The notes: generated by a model not told the origin, from the letters alone. 64,000 bases of DNA from Aurantiochytrium sp. KH105 (GCA_003116975.1 BGKB01000165.1:93492-157491), one strand, 5' to 3'. Positions 18,297 through 28,774 are shown, counted from the stretch's first letter. Numbers and translations: made by a program.

Positions 18297-19028
18297 ATGC
18301 CCGCGATGGTGCGCAAGAACGGCTTGCACCCGCCGTTCACGGTGCCGGTGCTCCTCGCGTGGGTCGGCCAGGCGACCAGTTTCTTCATCTGCGGCGCCGT
18401 CTTGTACCTCCTCAGCGAGACCTGGGCGACGGTGATTGCGGTCCTGCTCATGGTTTCTGTCACGGGCTTATGGTTCTACGTGCAAGGCGTCGACCCAGCC
18501 CAGCCAGGAGGCTTTCCCCTCCCTTGCTTTCGCACCTCTCAAGCCAAGGCACGCTACTGCGCCGTCTGCAAAAAGGTGGTCCCAGGCCTCGACCACCACT
18601 GCCCTTGGCTCGGTCATTGCGTCGGCACGCGCAACTATCTTCAGTTCTATCTCCTTAGTGTCATGGGCTGGGTCTGCGCTGCATGGCAGTGTGTCATAGG
18701 CCTTTACTTGGTCCTCGACGAGACCTCGCGCGAGCAGGGCATCGCACGTGCCCAAGGCTCCAAGACCACCTTTGCTGCTATCCTCGGGGTGCATTTCCTT
18801 TGCTCTGTCATCATTCTCTCCTCGTACATTAGTCTTTGGGCCTTTCATACTTATTTGCTCTACATTGGCAAGGGAACATACATGTATATGATCGACCAGA
18901 GCAACGCGCGTCGCGGGCTTGGTCAGGCTACAAAGGCTGCCAAGCCCAGCGCAACTGCACCCGCGAACCAAGAGTCTACACAAGGTGCTAGCGCGGAACA
19001 AGAACACGTAGATAGCTCACCCGTTTAG
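18297..19028 (+). CDS. DHHC-type protein S-palmitoyltransferase
   Basis: 243 aa from the ATG at 18297 (MPAMVRKNG). The frame is open upstream from 18045, but that part is Arg/Pro-rich. Two hydrophobic segments (about 15-60) are followed by the Cys-rich domain: YCAVCKKVVPGLDHHCPWL then GHCVGTRNYLQFYLL, with the catalytic DHHC near residue 98. Two more membrane spans follow (about 115-140 and 160-190). The enzyme transfers palmitate to cysteines of membrane proteins, probably in ER, Golgi or plasma membrane. The Cys-rich domain is compact: the usual leading CxxC is reduced to one Cys before ARYCAVC, so one zinc site may differ. The tail is a polar Ser/Ala/Gln stretch. It converges on a methyltransferase gene. 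Confidence 0.93.
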   Translation: MPAMVRKNGLHPPFTVPVLLAWVGQATSFFICGAVLYLLSETWATVIAVLLMVSVTGLWFYVQGVDPAQPGGFPLPCFRTSQAKARYCAVCKKVVPGLDHHCPWLGHCVGTRNYLQFYLLSVMGWVCAAWQCVIGLYLVLDETSREQGIARAQGSKTTFAAILGVHFLCSVIILSSYISLWAFHTYLLYIGKGTYMYMIDQSNARRGLGQATKAAKPSATAPANQESTQGASAEQEHVDSSPV

Positions 19029-19684
19029 TCACGCTCACAACTCGTACTCTCGCTCAAGAATATGAAAGGTTGCAAAGCCCCTTCCATTGGCAGACCAAAA
19101 TCATGCGCATGCACACAAAGTAAACTCCATCGGGTTCCAACGCTTCTTCTTTTTTCACCCTCCTCTTCTTCATGCGAAAGCTCAGAGTTTGTCTCCAAGG
19201 CGATGCTCGCCATGCTCGCAGCTCGCATGCTCCCTCACACTTTGCGAAAAGGGACGTGCTCACACTCGCTAATCGTTCGCATCACAGAGCGAGTCCCGCG
19301 AAGCAAATTCCCGTTTCTTCTTGGCATTACTGTCCTTCAAATGTTTCTCGATGGACAGCACAGCGATGCCACCAAGGGCATCGTCTCCCCTCCCCCCCCC
19401 CCCCCCCCCCCAAAAAAAAGATAAGACAAAACGTACGCAGAGAATTCCTGTAGATTGTTTTGTGTAATTTATGAAAAGTGTTGCCGCCGCTTCATGCTTT
19501 CTTGGGTTTTGATCATACAAGTCTGACCCTACAAGACATTTGTGTGCATCTGAGATCGGCTTGAATAGGCTTCTTCGTTTGGTCAAACACCAAGAATCAA
19601 AAGGGCATTTTCCAACAAAACAAAAGATTAAGGCGTACCATCCTCCATCTCAGGTCAAAGGCTAATGATCAAATGGAGAGTGGC
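19029..19684. other. Convergent intergenic gap with poly-C/poly-A tract
   Basis: 656 bp between the 3' ends of the DHHC and methyltransferase genes. It contains a run of 20 C (19392-19411) followed by 8 A. No gene is seen. Confidence 0.5.
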
Positions 19685-20476
19685 CTATGCAGAAGAAGAA
19701 GAAGAAGAAGAAGAAGAAGAATGCGCTGCAGCTTTGGTTTGCGTAATGAAAAAATATCCCATGCCGTGATCAATCTGCTGGATCGCCGGCGGCGAAAGGC
19801 CATCGTGCTCCAAATAACGCTTGCGAAAGTGAGGCTGCTGAAACGTGATTTGTACAAAAACACCACCTGGTACAAGCACACGCGTCACCGCGTCCATCAT
19901 TGCAGCAGTGTCCTTGCGCGTTTCTTCATTGGGGTTCCACGGATCGCCTTCATCCGTGACAAGAGCGTCCATGGCAGCCTTGTCCACCACAAAGTCGAAA
20001 CTTGCATCGGCAAATCCTGACAGAGACCGCATGTCCATCGTTTCCCACGTCAAGTCCGGGTATCGCGCGCGCATGCTCAAAATCACAGTCTCTGAAAAGT
20101 CGATGCTTGTTACCTGTCTCGCCACCTGCACGTCTCCATCATCCTCCGATCCCCCCTGCGCCAGAGAATCAGAGAACCCCGAATTTCCGCAGCCAACGAC
20201 CAGAACTCTAATGGCATCATTTCCTTCCTTCTTGCCCGCCGCAAGCACGGGCTCCAGCAGGTGCGCCACCACGCCGTAGTCGGCCAACCACTCGTACGCC
20301 TCTTCCCGTGCGAAGCGGGCCTCCCAGTACTCGCGCGTCTTGTACACGCGGTTGTCCGCTGGTGGCTCGTGCTCCTTGTCCTCGTCCTCGTTCTTGCCCT
20401 TGCCCGGCTCCCCTGCGGTCTCCGCGTCCTGCTCCTGCTGCGTCTCGGCCGCGAGCGCGGCTTCCTCGCGCTCCAT
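19685..20476 (-). CDS. Class I SAM methyltransferase, EEF1AKMT4-like
   Basis: 263 aa from the ATG at 20476. Upstream frame to 20800 crosses CTTGG repeats and is taken as 5'UTR. After an acidic Gln/Glu/Asp N-terminus (about 1-45), YWEARFAREEAYEWLADYG matches the opening of the EEF1AKMT4/METTL13 group. The SAM-binding loop is VLVVGCGNSGFSDSL, motif II SIDFSETVI, then WETMDMRSLS and FDFVVDKAAMDAL, followed by VTRVLVPGGVFVQITF and PHFRKRYL. Human EEF1AKMT4 methylates a lysine of eEF1A; substrate here is inferred from this resemblance and is uncertain. The C-terminus ends in a Ser run encoded by a TCT repeat. It shares a short divergent promoter with GCN2, another translation-related gene. Confidence 0.82.
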   Translation of the reverse strand: MEREEAALAAETQQEQDAETAGEPGKGKNEDEDKEHEPPADNRVYKTREYWEARFAREEAYEWLADYGVVAHLLEPVLAAGKKEGNDAIRVLVVGCGNSGFSDSLAQGGSEDDGDVQVARQVTSIDFSETVILSMRARYPDLTWETMDMRSLSGFADASFDFVVDKAAMDALVTDEGDPWNPNEETRKDTAAMMDAVTRVLVPGGVFVQITFQQPHFRKRYLEHDGLSPPAIQQIDHGMGYFFITQTKAAAHSSSSSSSSSSA

Positions 20477-20840
20477 CCTGCCTGCTTGGCTTGGCTTGGC
20501 TTTGCTTGGCTTGGCTTTCCTTTTGTCTTGTCTTGTCTCGTTGTCTTCCCGTCTTGTCTTGTCTGGTTGGAAAAACAAGGCAGGCCCAAGCAAAGCAAGC
20601 AAGCACGCAAGGCCCACGTCGAAAGGAAGAAGAACAAGAGGTCCGTCTCGGGCGCGGCTCTGGCAGCGACGTGAGCTGCCCGGTCCCAGAGGCCGGCGAC
20701 GGACCGCCCTGTCGAGGGTGAACATACGCAACACGTCGAGGCCGCACGAGACGAGACGAGACGAGACGAGACGAGACGAAACGCAGAGGTGGCACAGCAA
20801 GCGAAATCAGAGCAACGAAGAGCGCGCGTGACCCACGCTC
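20477..20840. promoter_or_regulatory. Divergent promoter, methyltransferase / GCN2
   Basis: 364 bp between two start codons. It holds CTTGG/CTTGT-type repeats on the methyltransferase side (about 20487-20560) and (ACGAG)6 on the GCN2 side (20746-20775). No defined core motif was recognised. Confidence 0.5.
20746..20775 (+). repeat. (ACGAG)6 pentanucleotide repeat
   Basis: Six perfect copies plus one mismatched copy just upstream of the GCN2 start, probably in its 5'UTR. Confidence 0.95.
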
Positions 20841-23800
20841 ATGCCCAAGCGAAGAGGGAAACCCAGCCGCAACGGAGGCATCACGGGCCAGGGCCATGGC
20901 CCCGCGAGCCCGGTAGCCGTCAAATCCGCGTCTGCGCGCAATCTCGTCAACAGCAATGGTACCCTCAAGACCGACGATCCATGCGGCCCTCGCGAGGTCA
21001 ACGAGGCGGCCGAAGAAGAAATGCTCGTGCTCGAATCCATCTTTGGCGGCGAAATCGTGCGCGATGGCCACGTCTGGGGACAACCAAGAATCAAAATACT
21101 CGTGCAACCCCACCTCTCACAGCGAGGAGGCCCACAAGCTCACGAGAATGTGCTCAAGGCTGAGCTCGAGGTGGTTTACACCAAAGCCTATCCGCGCACG
21201 CCCCCCACAATCAAGGTGCTCCAAGCACAAGGTATCAAACAGGAGAGCGCCAAGCTACTCGAGAAAGCCATTCGCCAAGAAGGACTCGCAAAGGCTGGCC
21301 CAGATGCCGAACCATTTTTGTATGATATTGTGCAGACCACGCAGGCCTTTCTTCTCGAACATCGCGTGCGCACGACCTCGTTTTACGAAGAGTTTCAGGC
21401 CAAAGAGGCCCGAGTCGCAGCACAGCAGCGCGTGCTCGAGGCGCAGCGAGTCGAACAGGAACGCCGCAAGGCTGCCAACCTCCATGCCCGCGTCGATCGC
21501 GCGCTTGATGCCCCTGCGATCCCGTCTCCCCTCCTCGCCGCGGTGCAATCTGACCCGCTCACAGCCCGCCCTTCTTCGCAACGACAGGAGGACCTCGACG
21601 CGGAACCAATGCTTCCACTCGCGCTACCTCCAGGCGCGGGGCCCTCCACAAATTCGCGCTACCTCAAGGACTTCGATGAGCTCCAGGTCCTTGGGGTTGG
21701 AGGCTTTGGCAAGGTCGTCAAGGCTCGCAACCGTCTTGACGGCCGTGTCTATGCCATTAAGAAGATCAAGTTCGAGGGCAGTGAAAACGACATGAAGCTT
21801 TTGCGCGAGGTTACTTCGCTCGCAAAAATGTCACACCAATACATTGTACGCTATTACCAAGCCTGGGTCGAAGAGACTGAAGATGATGATAGTGATAGTG
21901 ACGGCGATGACTATGACGATGGTTTTGGCACTGACTCGGTCACGACAGGCCAGCGGTCTTCGCGAGGCCCCATCTCGCATTTGCTCACGTCTTCGACGAC
22001 CCCAAATTCGAAAAAACCTTTTCCCCCATCTTCTTCTTCCGACACTTCCTCTCACGCAGGGGGCTTTCTATTCTCGCCTGCCTCAGTCTCCAAGTCTGGG
22101 TCGAGCGCCGAAGCCAGCGACGAGTCTGACGTGGAGTCTGAAGCCTCATCCTCCTCGTCCTCGTCGTCATCTGCCTCATCTGCGGCCGAGTCAGAATCAG
22201 GATCTGAAGCGGGCCCATCCTCAGACTCGGACGCGGCTTCCGACTCGGCGTCCTCGAACGACTTTCCCTCTGTTGGCTATGACTTTGGCGACTGGTCCGA
22301 TGAAGAAGGCCTAGGCGCGGACGAGACCCTCGATCAGGCTGCGAGTGGACTATCCTCGTCAGGATTCCGCTATGCAGGAGCGAGCAACTCATTGGCGCGG
22401 CTCTCTGCGCGCGGTGAAGAAGCTGACTTGCATGAGGCATCATCCGGAAAACATGGACCCAATGACGAAGAGCAGCCGCGCATTCGTCAGACTCTCTACA
22501 TTCAAATGGAGTATTGCTCCGGGCAGACGCTGCGGCAGGTCATCGACGAAGGAAGACTGGCCGGCCAGCAAATTACCGTCTGGAAACTCTTTCGCCAGCT
22601 TTGCGAAGCGCTCGTGTATGTACACGAAACCTGCCACTTCATCCACCGAGATCTCAAGCCCGACAATGTCTTTCTCGACGAGCATGGCAATGTAAAGCTT
22701 GGTGATTTCGGCCTTGCCATCACATCTACCCCGGCTTCGGCCCACGCTGCCGCGGTCGCTGTGGCCGCAAGAGTAGCAGCCGCCGCTGCAGACGCCGCCA
22801 CCGCTGCCGACGCAACGACAGATGCGGACGCCAGGAACACTCCCACTGGCAAAAGCAAAGCATCAAAAGCAACAAAGGAGGCAAATGACAAAACCAGGAC
22901 CAAAAAGAAGGGGAAAACCAAAAAGAAAGCAGCGGCGAAGACGACGACGCAGGATCAGGCCATCCAGAAAAAATCCGCCTCTGCCACTTCCCGCAAAGAA
23001 TTTGGTTCCGCCATCCCAGACCTGACTGAAGACGGCAAGACTGGCGGCGTTGGGACAGCACTCTACCGCGCGCAAGAGGTGCTCTCGGGCCGGTACAGCG
23101 AAAAATGCGACATGTGGAGCCTTGGGATCATTCTTTTCGAGATGCTTTTGCCGCCTTTCCCCACAAGTTTGGAGCGTATACGCACACTGATGGAACTTCG
23201 CGAACATGGTCGCGTAGAGTCGGTCTCGCTTCCGCGAAAAACGTTGCATCTGATCCAAGATCTCTTGGCGCACGACCCGGACAAGCGTCCGAGCGCGCAG
23301 ACAGTGATTGGAAGGATACCGCACAAGCTGGAGACCGAGGAGCGGTACTTTGACGAAGTCCTACGTGTCGTACGGTCCTCGGACGCCTCGCCTCTGTACA
23401 GCCGCCTCATGGACGCTCTTTTCACCCAGCGCACGCGCGATGAGGTCTTTTTCACCTATGACGCCGCCCTTTTGCAGGACCAGTCGGCTGTGGACCATTT
23501 GGCGCATGGCCGCGAGCTTGCAGCACAAATGGCTGCATTTGGCGAGATGCAGCAAGCCTTTGCGCGTTTCGGGGCGATTCCCTTTTCTGCCCCCTTGCTC
23601 ACTCCGAAACGAGCCGCGCCGCTTTCTGCTGCTGCGGCAACCGTGACGGGTAATCTATCCCAAGAACCGCAAGACCCTTCCACTACGCAGCTCATGGATG
23701 CACAGGGCACAATCGTGGAGCTCCCGCGCAATCTTACGCGTCCCTTTGCACGATACCTCGCTTTGCGCGGCAACGTTCTCTACATGAAGCGTTACGAGGG

Positions 23801-25124
23801 CTCACGCGTGTACTCCACGGCCGAACGCAACAACAACAGACTCGGCGGCCAGCCTCGGTCCAAGTTTCAGGCGGCATTGGATGTCGTCGCACCACTGGCC
23901 GATCTGGAGACAATTGATGGCTTTGCATCCGCGTGGCGCTCCGACTTTTTTCACGGCATGCTTGATGCCCTCGGCCAGGGCGCGAAATTGCCTGACGGCT
24001 GGCCGCCGGCGCCCGGCCTTGCCGTCGTGTATATTCAAGACTACAAACTTCAGCGTCGCGCGCTCCGCCGCGTTTGCGGCATCGACCTCGATGATCCCAA
24101 AGTCGACGCAGCGCATGTTCTCAGCACGCTCGACGCCGTGCACAGCGCGACCTCGTGGCCAGCCGCGCGCAAACGACTCGTGGCTTCTCGCCTCTTTTCC
24201 CAAAAACAACTTGCCACGCTTCGTCCCTTTATCGTTGCGGAGGCTCCAAAGAAGACTCCCAAAAAGCAAAAGAAGGGCCACAACAAAGCCTCCCCGGACG
24301 ATGAAGACAGTGTCGCATCAGAAGATGCTGACAAATCCGCAAACGAAGCGGCAGAGAAACAAAGGGAACTGCTCAAGCTTTTTGGTGACGAAAGCGAAAC
24401 GCGGCACCTGCAGGAACTTCTCCAAGAACCGAGCTTTTGCTGCAAGTTTCGTCCGTGGTTGGCGCCCATTCCGGGCATGACTTCGGGTCTCTTTTTCGCT
24501 ATTTTGCTTCGGGCGCCACAACCTCAAGGCGCCTCCGTGAACAAGCGCCGCGCACGGATCAATACCACAGACGATTCGGATGGCGCGCGTCATGCAAAGG
24601 CACCCTTGCGTCATCAATCGAGCAGTATTTGTGCGCAGTACGGCGGCGGCGAATTCTACGTGGCTGCAACTGGGGGGCGCTACGACGATTTGGTACGTAG
24701 CTACCAAATGCAGGACTATCATTTGGAAAGCTCGCGATTTGGCCCAAGCAAGGCCTGCTTGGGTGTGCGTTACCACCTTGAACGCATCGCGCACCATCGT
24801 AGCACAAATCTCCCCTCAATTGTGTCAGTCCTTGTTGCCGCTCCCTCCGACGACGAGCCCACCTCTGCGGGGGACTGTGCGCAACTCGCGCGTCTTCTTC
24901 GTGAGCAGGGTGTTGGTGCCGATTGGGTTCATCCATTTGTGCACTCACCAGCCACTAGCGATATCATTTTGCGGTATTGTAGGCAGCGTGGGATTCCTCT
25001 TGTGATCAATAAACGCCGCGCCAGCTATCGTGTGCGGGGCGCGCGCTCTTTTCAGGACAAAGAGTTCATTCACTGGGAGCAAGTTGTCAATTACGTCGAG
25101 TCTGTACTTGCCGGTGACACCTGA
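20841..25124 (+). CDS. GCN2: GCN2-like eIF2-alpha kinase
   Basis: 1427 aa in one exon. An RWD domain (about 50-185) has the EEEMLVLESIFG opening and Y-PRTPP motif and would bind GCN1. The kinase starts near 273 (LGVGGFGKVVKA, YAIKKIKF). An acidic Ser/Asp/Glu insert of about 200 aa follows, then YIQMEYCSGQTLRQ, HRDLKPDNVFLD (about 600) and DFGLA. An Ala- then Lys-rich insert of about 105 aa interrupts the activation segment before GVGTALYRAQEV, where APE reads AQE. A histidyl-tRNA-synthetase-like region (about 880-1320) retains FFHGMLDAL and GGGEFYVAATGGRYDDLV, and an anticodon-binding-like tail ends the protein. GCN2 senses uncharged tRNA and phosphorylates eIF2-alpha to slow translation. The family call is secure; the inserts are unusual. 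Confidence 0.95.
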   Translation: MPKRRGKPSRNGGITGQGHGPASPVAVKSASARNLVNSNGTLKTDDPCGPREVNEAAEEEMLVLESIFGGEIVRDGHVWGQPRIKILVQPHLSQRGGPQAHENVLKAELEVVYTKAYPRTPPTIKVLQAQGIKQESAKLLEKAIRQEGLAKAGPDAEPFLYDIVQTTQAFLLEHRVRTTSFYEEFQAKEARVAAQQRVLEAQRVEQERRKAANLHARVDRALDAPAIPSPLLAAVQSDPLTARPSSQRQEDLDAEPMLPLALPPGAGPSTNSRYLKDFDELQVLGVGGFGKVVKARNRLDGRVYAIKKIKFEGSENDMKLLREVTSLAKMSHQYIVRYYQAWVEETEDDDSDSDGDDYDDGFGTDSVTTGQRSSRGPISHLLTSSTTPNSKKPFPPSSSSDTSSHAGGFLFSPASVSKSGSSAEASDESDVESEASSSSSSSSSASSAAESESGSEAGPSSDSDAASDSASSNDFPSVGYDFGDWSDEEGLGADETLDQAASGLSSSGFRYAGASNSLARLSARGEEADLHEASSGKHGPNDEEQPRIRQTLYIQMEYCSGQTLRQVIDEGRLAGQQITVWKLFRQLCEALVYVHETCHFIHRDLKPDNVFLDEHGNVKLGDFGLAITSTPASAHAAAVAVAARVAAAAADAATAADATTDADARNTPTGKSKASKATKEANDKTRTKKKGKTKKKAAAKTTTQDQAIQKKSASATSRKEFGSAIPDLTEDGKTGGVGTALYRAQEVLSGRYSEKCDMWSLGIILFEMLLPPFPTSLERIRTLMELREHGRVESVSLPRKTLHLIQDLLAHDPDKRPSAQTVIGRIPHKLETEERYFDEVLRVVRSSDASPLYSRLMDALFTQRTRDEVFFTYDAALLQDQSAVDHLAHGRELAAQMAAFGEMQQAFARFGAIPFSAPLLTPKRAAPLSAAAATVTGNLSQEPQDPSTTQLMDAQGTIVELPRNLTRPFARYLALRGNVLYMKRYEGSRVYSTAERNNNRLGGQPRSKFQAALDVVAPLADLETIDGFASAWRSDFFHGMLDALGQGAKLPDGWPPAPGLAVVYIQDYKLQRRALRRVCGIDLDDPKVDAAHVLSTLDAVHSATSWPAARKRLVASRLFSQKQLATLRPFIVAEAPKKTPKKQKKGHNKASPDDEDSVASEDADKSANEAAEKQRELLKLFGDESETRHLQELLQEPSFCCKFRPWLAPIPGMTSGLFFAILLRAPQPQGASVNKRRARINTTDDSDGARHAKAPLRHQSSSICAQYGGGEFYVAATGGRYDDLVRSYQMQDYHLESSRFGPSKACLGVRYHLERIAHHRSTNLPSIVSVLVAAPSDDEPTSAGDCAQLARLLREQGVGADWVHPFVHSPATSDIILRYCRQRGIPLVINKRRASYRVRGARSFQDKEFIHWEQVVNYVESVLAGDT

Positions 25125-25567
25125 GCGCAAGTTTGCGTCCTCACCATCAAAATTCTACACGTTCTTCCCCCTTTCCCTCACCTAAAAACAGACGGCACTT
25201 GCAGCCAAAAAGAAACGACTTGCGTGCTCGCAGACGGGACGTCTAGACAAGCCTGAACATTGTACGTAATTTTCCATTCTTCGATCCGAACGATCTTGAG
25301 CTCAAACCTTTCGCACTTTGGTCGACACCTCCTCTTCCGAACGGCAAGAGCAAGTTGCGAAGCTACGGTTTTGAATAAAGTCGTTCTCGCGTTCTTTTCT
25401 TTGTAAAAGCATTGCCCTGCTCTGCTCTGCAATACCGCCACGTTACGTCTTCCCTTCATGTCAGAACCTTTGAGGGAATTCTTGTGTGATCGTGCAGCTT
25501 CGTTGGCAGCATCGCGGACAGCATCGCGGACAGCATCGTACTAGGCTGCTTCAACGCACAGGCAGCC

Positions 25568-25593
25568 AAAAAAAAAAAAAGAGAAAAAAAAAA
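25568..25593 (-). terminator. Pol III terminator T-runs for tRNA-Arg
   Basis: On the minus strand, 10 T (25593-25584), CTC, then 13 T (25580-25568) follow the tRNA 3' end by about 27 bp. RNA polymerase III stops at such T-runs. Confidence 0.8.
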
Positions 25594-25619
25594 GACGTTT
25601 CAGCCATATTCACTCATAC

Positions 25620-25692
25620 TAACCCTGGCGGGTATCGAACCCGCGATCTCCTGATTAGAAGTCAGGCGCCTTATCCACTTGGCCACAGGGTC
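25620..25692 (-). tRNA. tRNA-Arg(UCU)
   Basis: The minus strand folds as a complete 73-nt cloverleaf with no intron. The acceptor stem GACCCTG pairs with CAGGGTT (one G-U), with discriminator A at 25620. The D arm is GCC-loop-GGC. The anticodon stem CCTGA/TCAGG closes the loop CTTCTAA, giving anticodon TCT, which decodes AGA arginine. The T arm is GCGGG-TTCGATA-CCCGC. The CCA end is not encoded, as usual in eukaryotes. T-runs follow as a Pol III terminator. Confidence 0.96.
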
Positions 25693-26573
25693 TTCTGGCT
25701 AGTCTTCACACTGCGTGAGACGCTACACTTTCTTTTAACTAACGAGGCGACTGTTGACGGAGGCCCATGCGGCCCTTGCTTGCTCGCGGCACAGGCGAGC
25801 TCGATAGTGCAAAGCACGATGCAAAGGCGCACGGACGTTATACCATAAACGTGCATTACAAAAGCTGAGGACACAAAAGTGTCGTGTAATTCTTCTTGTG
25901 ACTCCTTGCAACACAGCAAAAACTTGCAGATCGCGCCATTCCAAGCACGTATGCTGCCCAGCAGATGGCGGTACGAATCTGATGGTGCGAAACCATTGCA
26001 AAATAGTAAATTCAACACCAAAATAGACTTTGCCTTATACCCTCAAGAATTCCGAGAGAAATGACAGTGAGAGACTTCGAGATTATAAGGAAAACAAAAT
26101 CCGATTGGCTGGCAGATTTGCGATAAACGATCAAACTGTTTGATCTGAGGACGAATCTGGGGACGGAATATTCAAGCCTAGCCGGGCCGTGGCGCACTTC
26201 CTGTGTTGTCGTAATAGTTGCGGCTTCGCTGTTCCGAAAGTTGCTATCACGACCATACTTCTTCAAGCTGTCTCTGATACTTTGGCAGAGGCGCGCTCAC
26301 AGCAAAGATAGAAAAGGCGGAGACCAAGCAAACCCCTTGCGAGCTGCGACGGCCACGCGACGCGGAAGGACGCGAAGAGCTTGTGGAGGTACGAAGGCGC
26401 GTTTGCGTTGAGGTCGTGCGAAGCTGCGTCGCACGGGCTCTGCGAGAGCTACGAAACGTCAAGGGTTGGTTCATCCGAATTCGTTGGCGCGCCACAACTG
26501 CACCTGCCGCGCTTGACAACGAGCGTGAGCTGGTCGTCAAGAGCGAGAGCAAGGCAAACAAGAGCGAACAAAG
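25693..26573. other. Gap upstream of methylmalonate-semialdehyde dehydrogenase
   Basis: 881 bp between the tRNA and the dehydrogenase start. AT-richer around 26020-26130. No gene is seen; it probably contains the dehydrogenase promoter and 5'UTR, with a short upstream ATG frame overlapping the start. Confidence 0.45.
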
Positions 26574-28052
26574 ATGGCTGAGCAGCGTCAGTGCGACAAC
26601 TTCATCGGTGGGGTCTTCGTGGCACCCGCTGGCGGCGAGTATATGGATGTAACGAGCCCGGCTGATGGCAGTGTCTGTGCCAAAGTGGCTGTGAGCGGCA
26701 CCGCCGACGTGGACGCTGCTGTGACGGCGGCGAAGAAGGCTCTCCCGCAATGGAAGGGACTCACCATCAAGAGCCGCGCAGCGTGCATGTTCAAGCTGCA
26801 CCACCTCGTGCAGGAGCACGCGCTTGAGCTCGCAACCCTGTGCACACTTGAAAATGGCAAGACGATTGCAGAATCGTTGGCCGAGGTGGCCAAGGGTAAC
26901 GAAACAATTGAGTGGGCGTGTTCGCTGCCACAGCTTGCGCAAGGCAATATTTTGCAGGTCTCGCGTGGCGTCATGTGCCACGATGAGAACGAGCCGCTCG
27001 GTGTGGTGGGCTGCATCGTACCCTTCAACTTTCCCTTCATGGTACCGTGCTGGACGACGCCCATCGCTCTGACCATGGGCAATGCCGTGGTACTCAAAAC
27101 CTCGGAAAAGGCGCCAATGGCAATGACGCGTTTCGCAGAGCTCGTTAAAGAGGCGGGTGTCCCGGATGGCGTCTTCTCGATCGTGCATGGCACCGTTGAT
27201 GCTGTCAACGCCGTCTGCGACCACGAGGACATTTGCGCCGTGAGCTTTGTGGGCTCCAGCCGCGTTGCGCGCATCGTACACCAGCGGTGTAGTGCGCTCG
27301 GGAAACGCGTCCTAGCGCTGGGCGGCGCGAAAAACCATTTGGTTGCCCTGCCAGACTGCGATGTGGCCATGACGGCCGCGGACATTGTGTCCTCCTTTTG
27401 CGGCTGCGCCGGTCAACGCTGCATGGCGGCATCCGTTCTTCTTACAGTCACGGCGCAGCCCGGTCTCCTTGACGAGGTTGTGGCCAAGGCCTCGGAGCTC
27501 ACGGCCGGCCAGGGTGCCGGGAACCTGGGCCCTGTCATTGACGAGGCTTCCCAGAAGCGCATCCTTTCGTACATTGAGGAAGCCGAGGCGGGTGGCGCCA
27601 AAATTCTCCTTGATGGCCGTTCCTGGCAGTCTGCGCAGCCCAAGGGGACCTGGCTCGGACCTACGGTGATTCTGCACACGAAGAAGACGGACCGCGCTCT
27701 GCAGGACGAGATTTTTGGCCCCGTGCTTTCGGTGCTCGAGGTCCCAGATCGCGAGACGGCAATCGCCATTGAGAATGCCCACCCGGCTGGTAACGCCGCC
27801 TCTGTGTACACTAATTCGGGCGCTGCTGCTGACTGGTTTTCGCACCATTTTCGAGCCTCGCAAATCGGCGTCAACGTCGGCGTTGCTGTGCCTCGAGAGC
27901 CCTTTTCCTTTGGAGGCATGTACGGCACCATTTCCAAGTTTGGTGAACACGACATCACCGGGACTGGCGCGATGAACTTTTTTTCGCAAAAGCGCAAGAT
28001 CACCACCAAGTGGTCCAAGTTTGACATGGGCGATGCTGCTCAGTTCAAGTGA
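26574..28052 (+). CDS. ALDH6A1: Methylmalonate-semialdehyde dehydrogenase (CoA-acylating), ALDH6 family
   Basis: 492 aa. The protein opens with CDNFIGGVFV and SPADGSVCAKV. The family-specific blocks are GVVGCIVPFNFPFMVPCWT, VSFVGSSRVA, LGGAKNHLVALPDCD and GCAGQRCMA, with catalytic cysteine near residue 283; the GGAKNH form and the Cys context separate this family from other aldehyde dehydrogenases. It converts methylmalonate semialdehyde or malonate semialdehyde, CoA and NAD+ to propionyl-CoA or acetyl-CoA in valine, thymine and beta-alanine breakdown. Animal enzymes are mitochondrial; no clear targeting peptide precedes CDNFIGG, so either import uses a cryptic signal, an upstream exon is missing, or it is cytosolic. 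It converges on a poly-Q protein gene. Confidence 0.94.
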   Translation: MAEQRQCDNFIGGVFVAPAGGEYMDVTSPADGSVCAKVAVSGTADVDAAVTAAKKALPQWKGLTIKSRAACMFKLHHLVQEHALELATLCTLENGKTIAESLAEVAKGNETIEWACSLPQLAQGNILQVSRGVMCHDENEPLGVVGCIVPFNFPFMVPCWTTPIALTMGNAVVLKTSEKAPMAMTRFAELVKEAGVPDGVFSIVHGTVDAVNAVCDHEDICAVSFVGSSRVARIVHQRCSALGKRVLALGGAKNHLVALPDCDVAMTAADIVSSFCGCAGQRCMAASVLLTVTAQPGLLDEVVAKASELTAGQGAGNLGPVIDEASQKRILSYIEEAEAGGAKILLDGRSWQSAQPKGTWLGPTVILHTKKTDRALQDEIFGPVLSVLEVPDRETAIAIENAHPAGNAASVYTNSGAAADWFSHHFRASQIGVNVGVAVPREPFSFGGMYGTISKFGEHDITGTGAMNFFSQKRKITTKWSKFDMGDAAQFK

Positions 28053-28475
28053 TTGTCAGCGCTGTCTCATTCTCTTTACATCTTGCTGGACACCCCTTGA
28101 GGGGCCGAAGCAGCCGTCTCGCAGGCGAGGCTCCGTGTGGCGTCAACATTCCGTTTCTTCTTTCTCTCTACATCCTTTTTTACGTTATAAAATGATAGAG
28201 TTGCTATGGTAGTTAGAGAAGATCGTTTCGCTGAAGTCAGCGAGCCCTCTGTTGGGTCGGCGTCTCGCGATTGTTTTCAGGAGAACACAAACGTTCTTGT
28301 ATTGTACACATAGGTTCATTGCCCAAACTTTCTATCCGGCACGAGGGTCGCGATGCCAGTGATGGTTTGGCCATTTCGGATAGTCACAGACGGGGCATTC
28401 TACGTGCTAATTATCAGAGAAAAAAAAAATTGTCCTGCAAGGGCTCATGAGCACAACAAAGGGTCATCGTGGATC
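28053..28475. other. Convergent intergenic gap
   Basis: 423 bp between the 3' ends of the dehydrogenase and poly-Q protein genes. No gene or RNA is recognised. Confidence 0.5.
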
Positions 28476-28774
28476 TTACCCAAGTCCTCCCTCCCGCCTG
28501 TCGCGCATAGGGCGAGGGCGTTTTGCTCGATGATGCTGGTGAGCTTCTTCATGAACGAGTTGTTCGCTCTCCTGTCCCCGTTGCGTGACGGTATGGCGGC
28601 TCTGTGGTGGTGCAACAGCCCTCGCATCGCCTGCGTCTGCGAGACCGGATTCTTGAGAACGAGGCACTGTCGAGCCCGGATCAACATCGCCTCGCATGTC
28701 GATGTTGTTGCTCGATGCCCACGCTGCGCTGGCGGAGCTTACCCCAGGTTCGGACTGAACAGAGTCATAGGATC

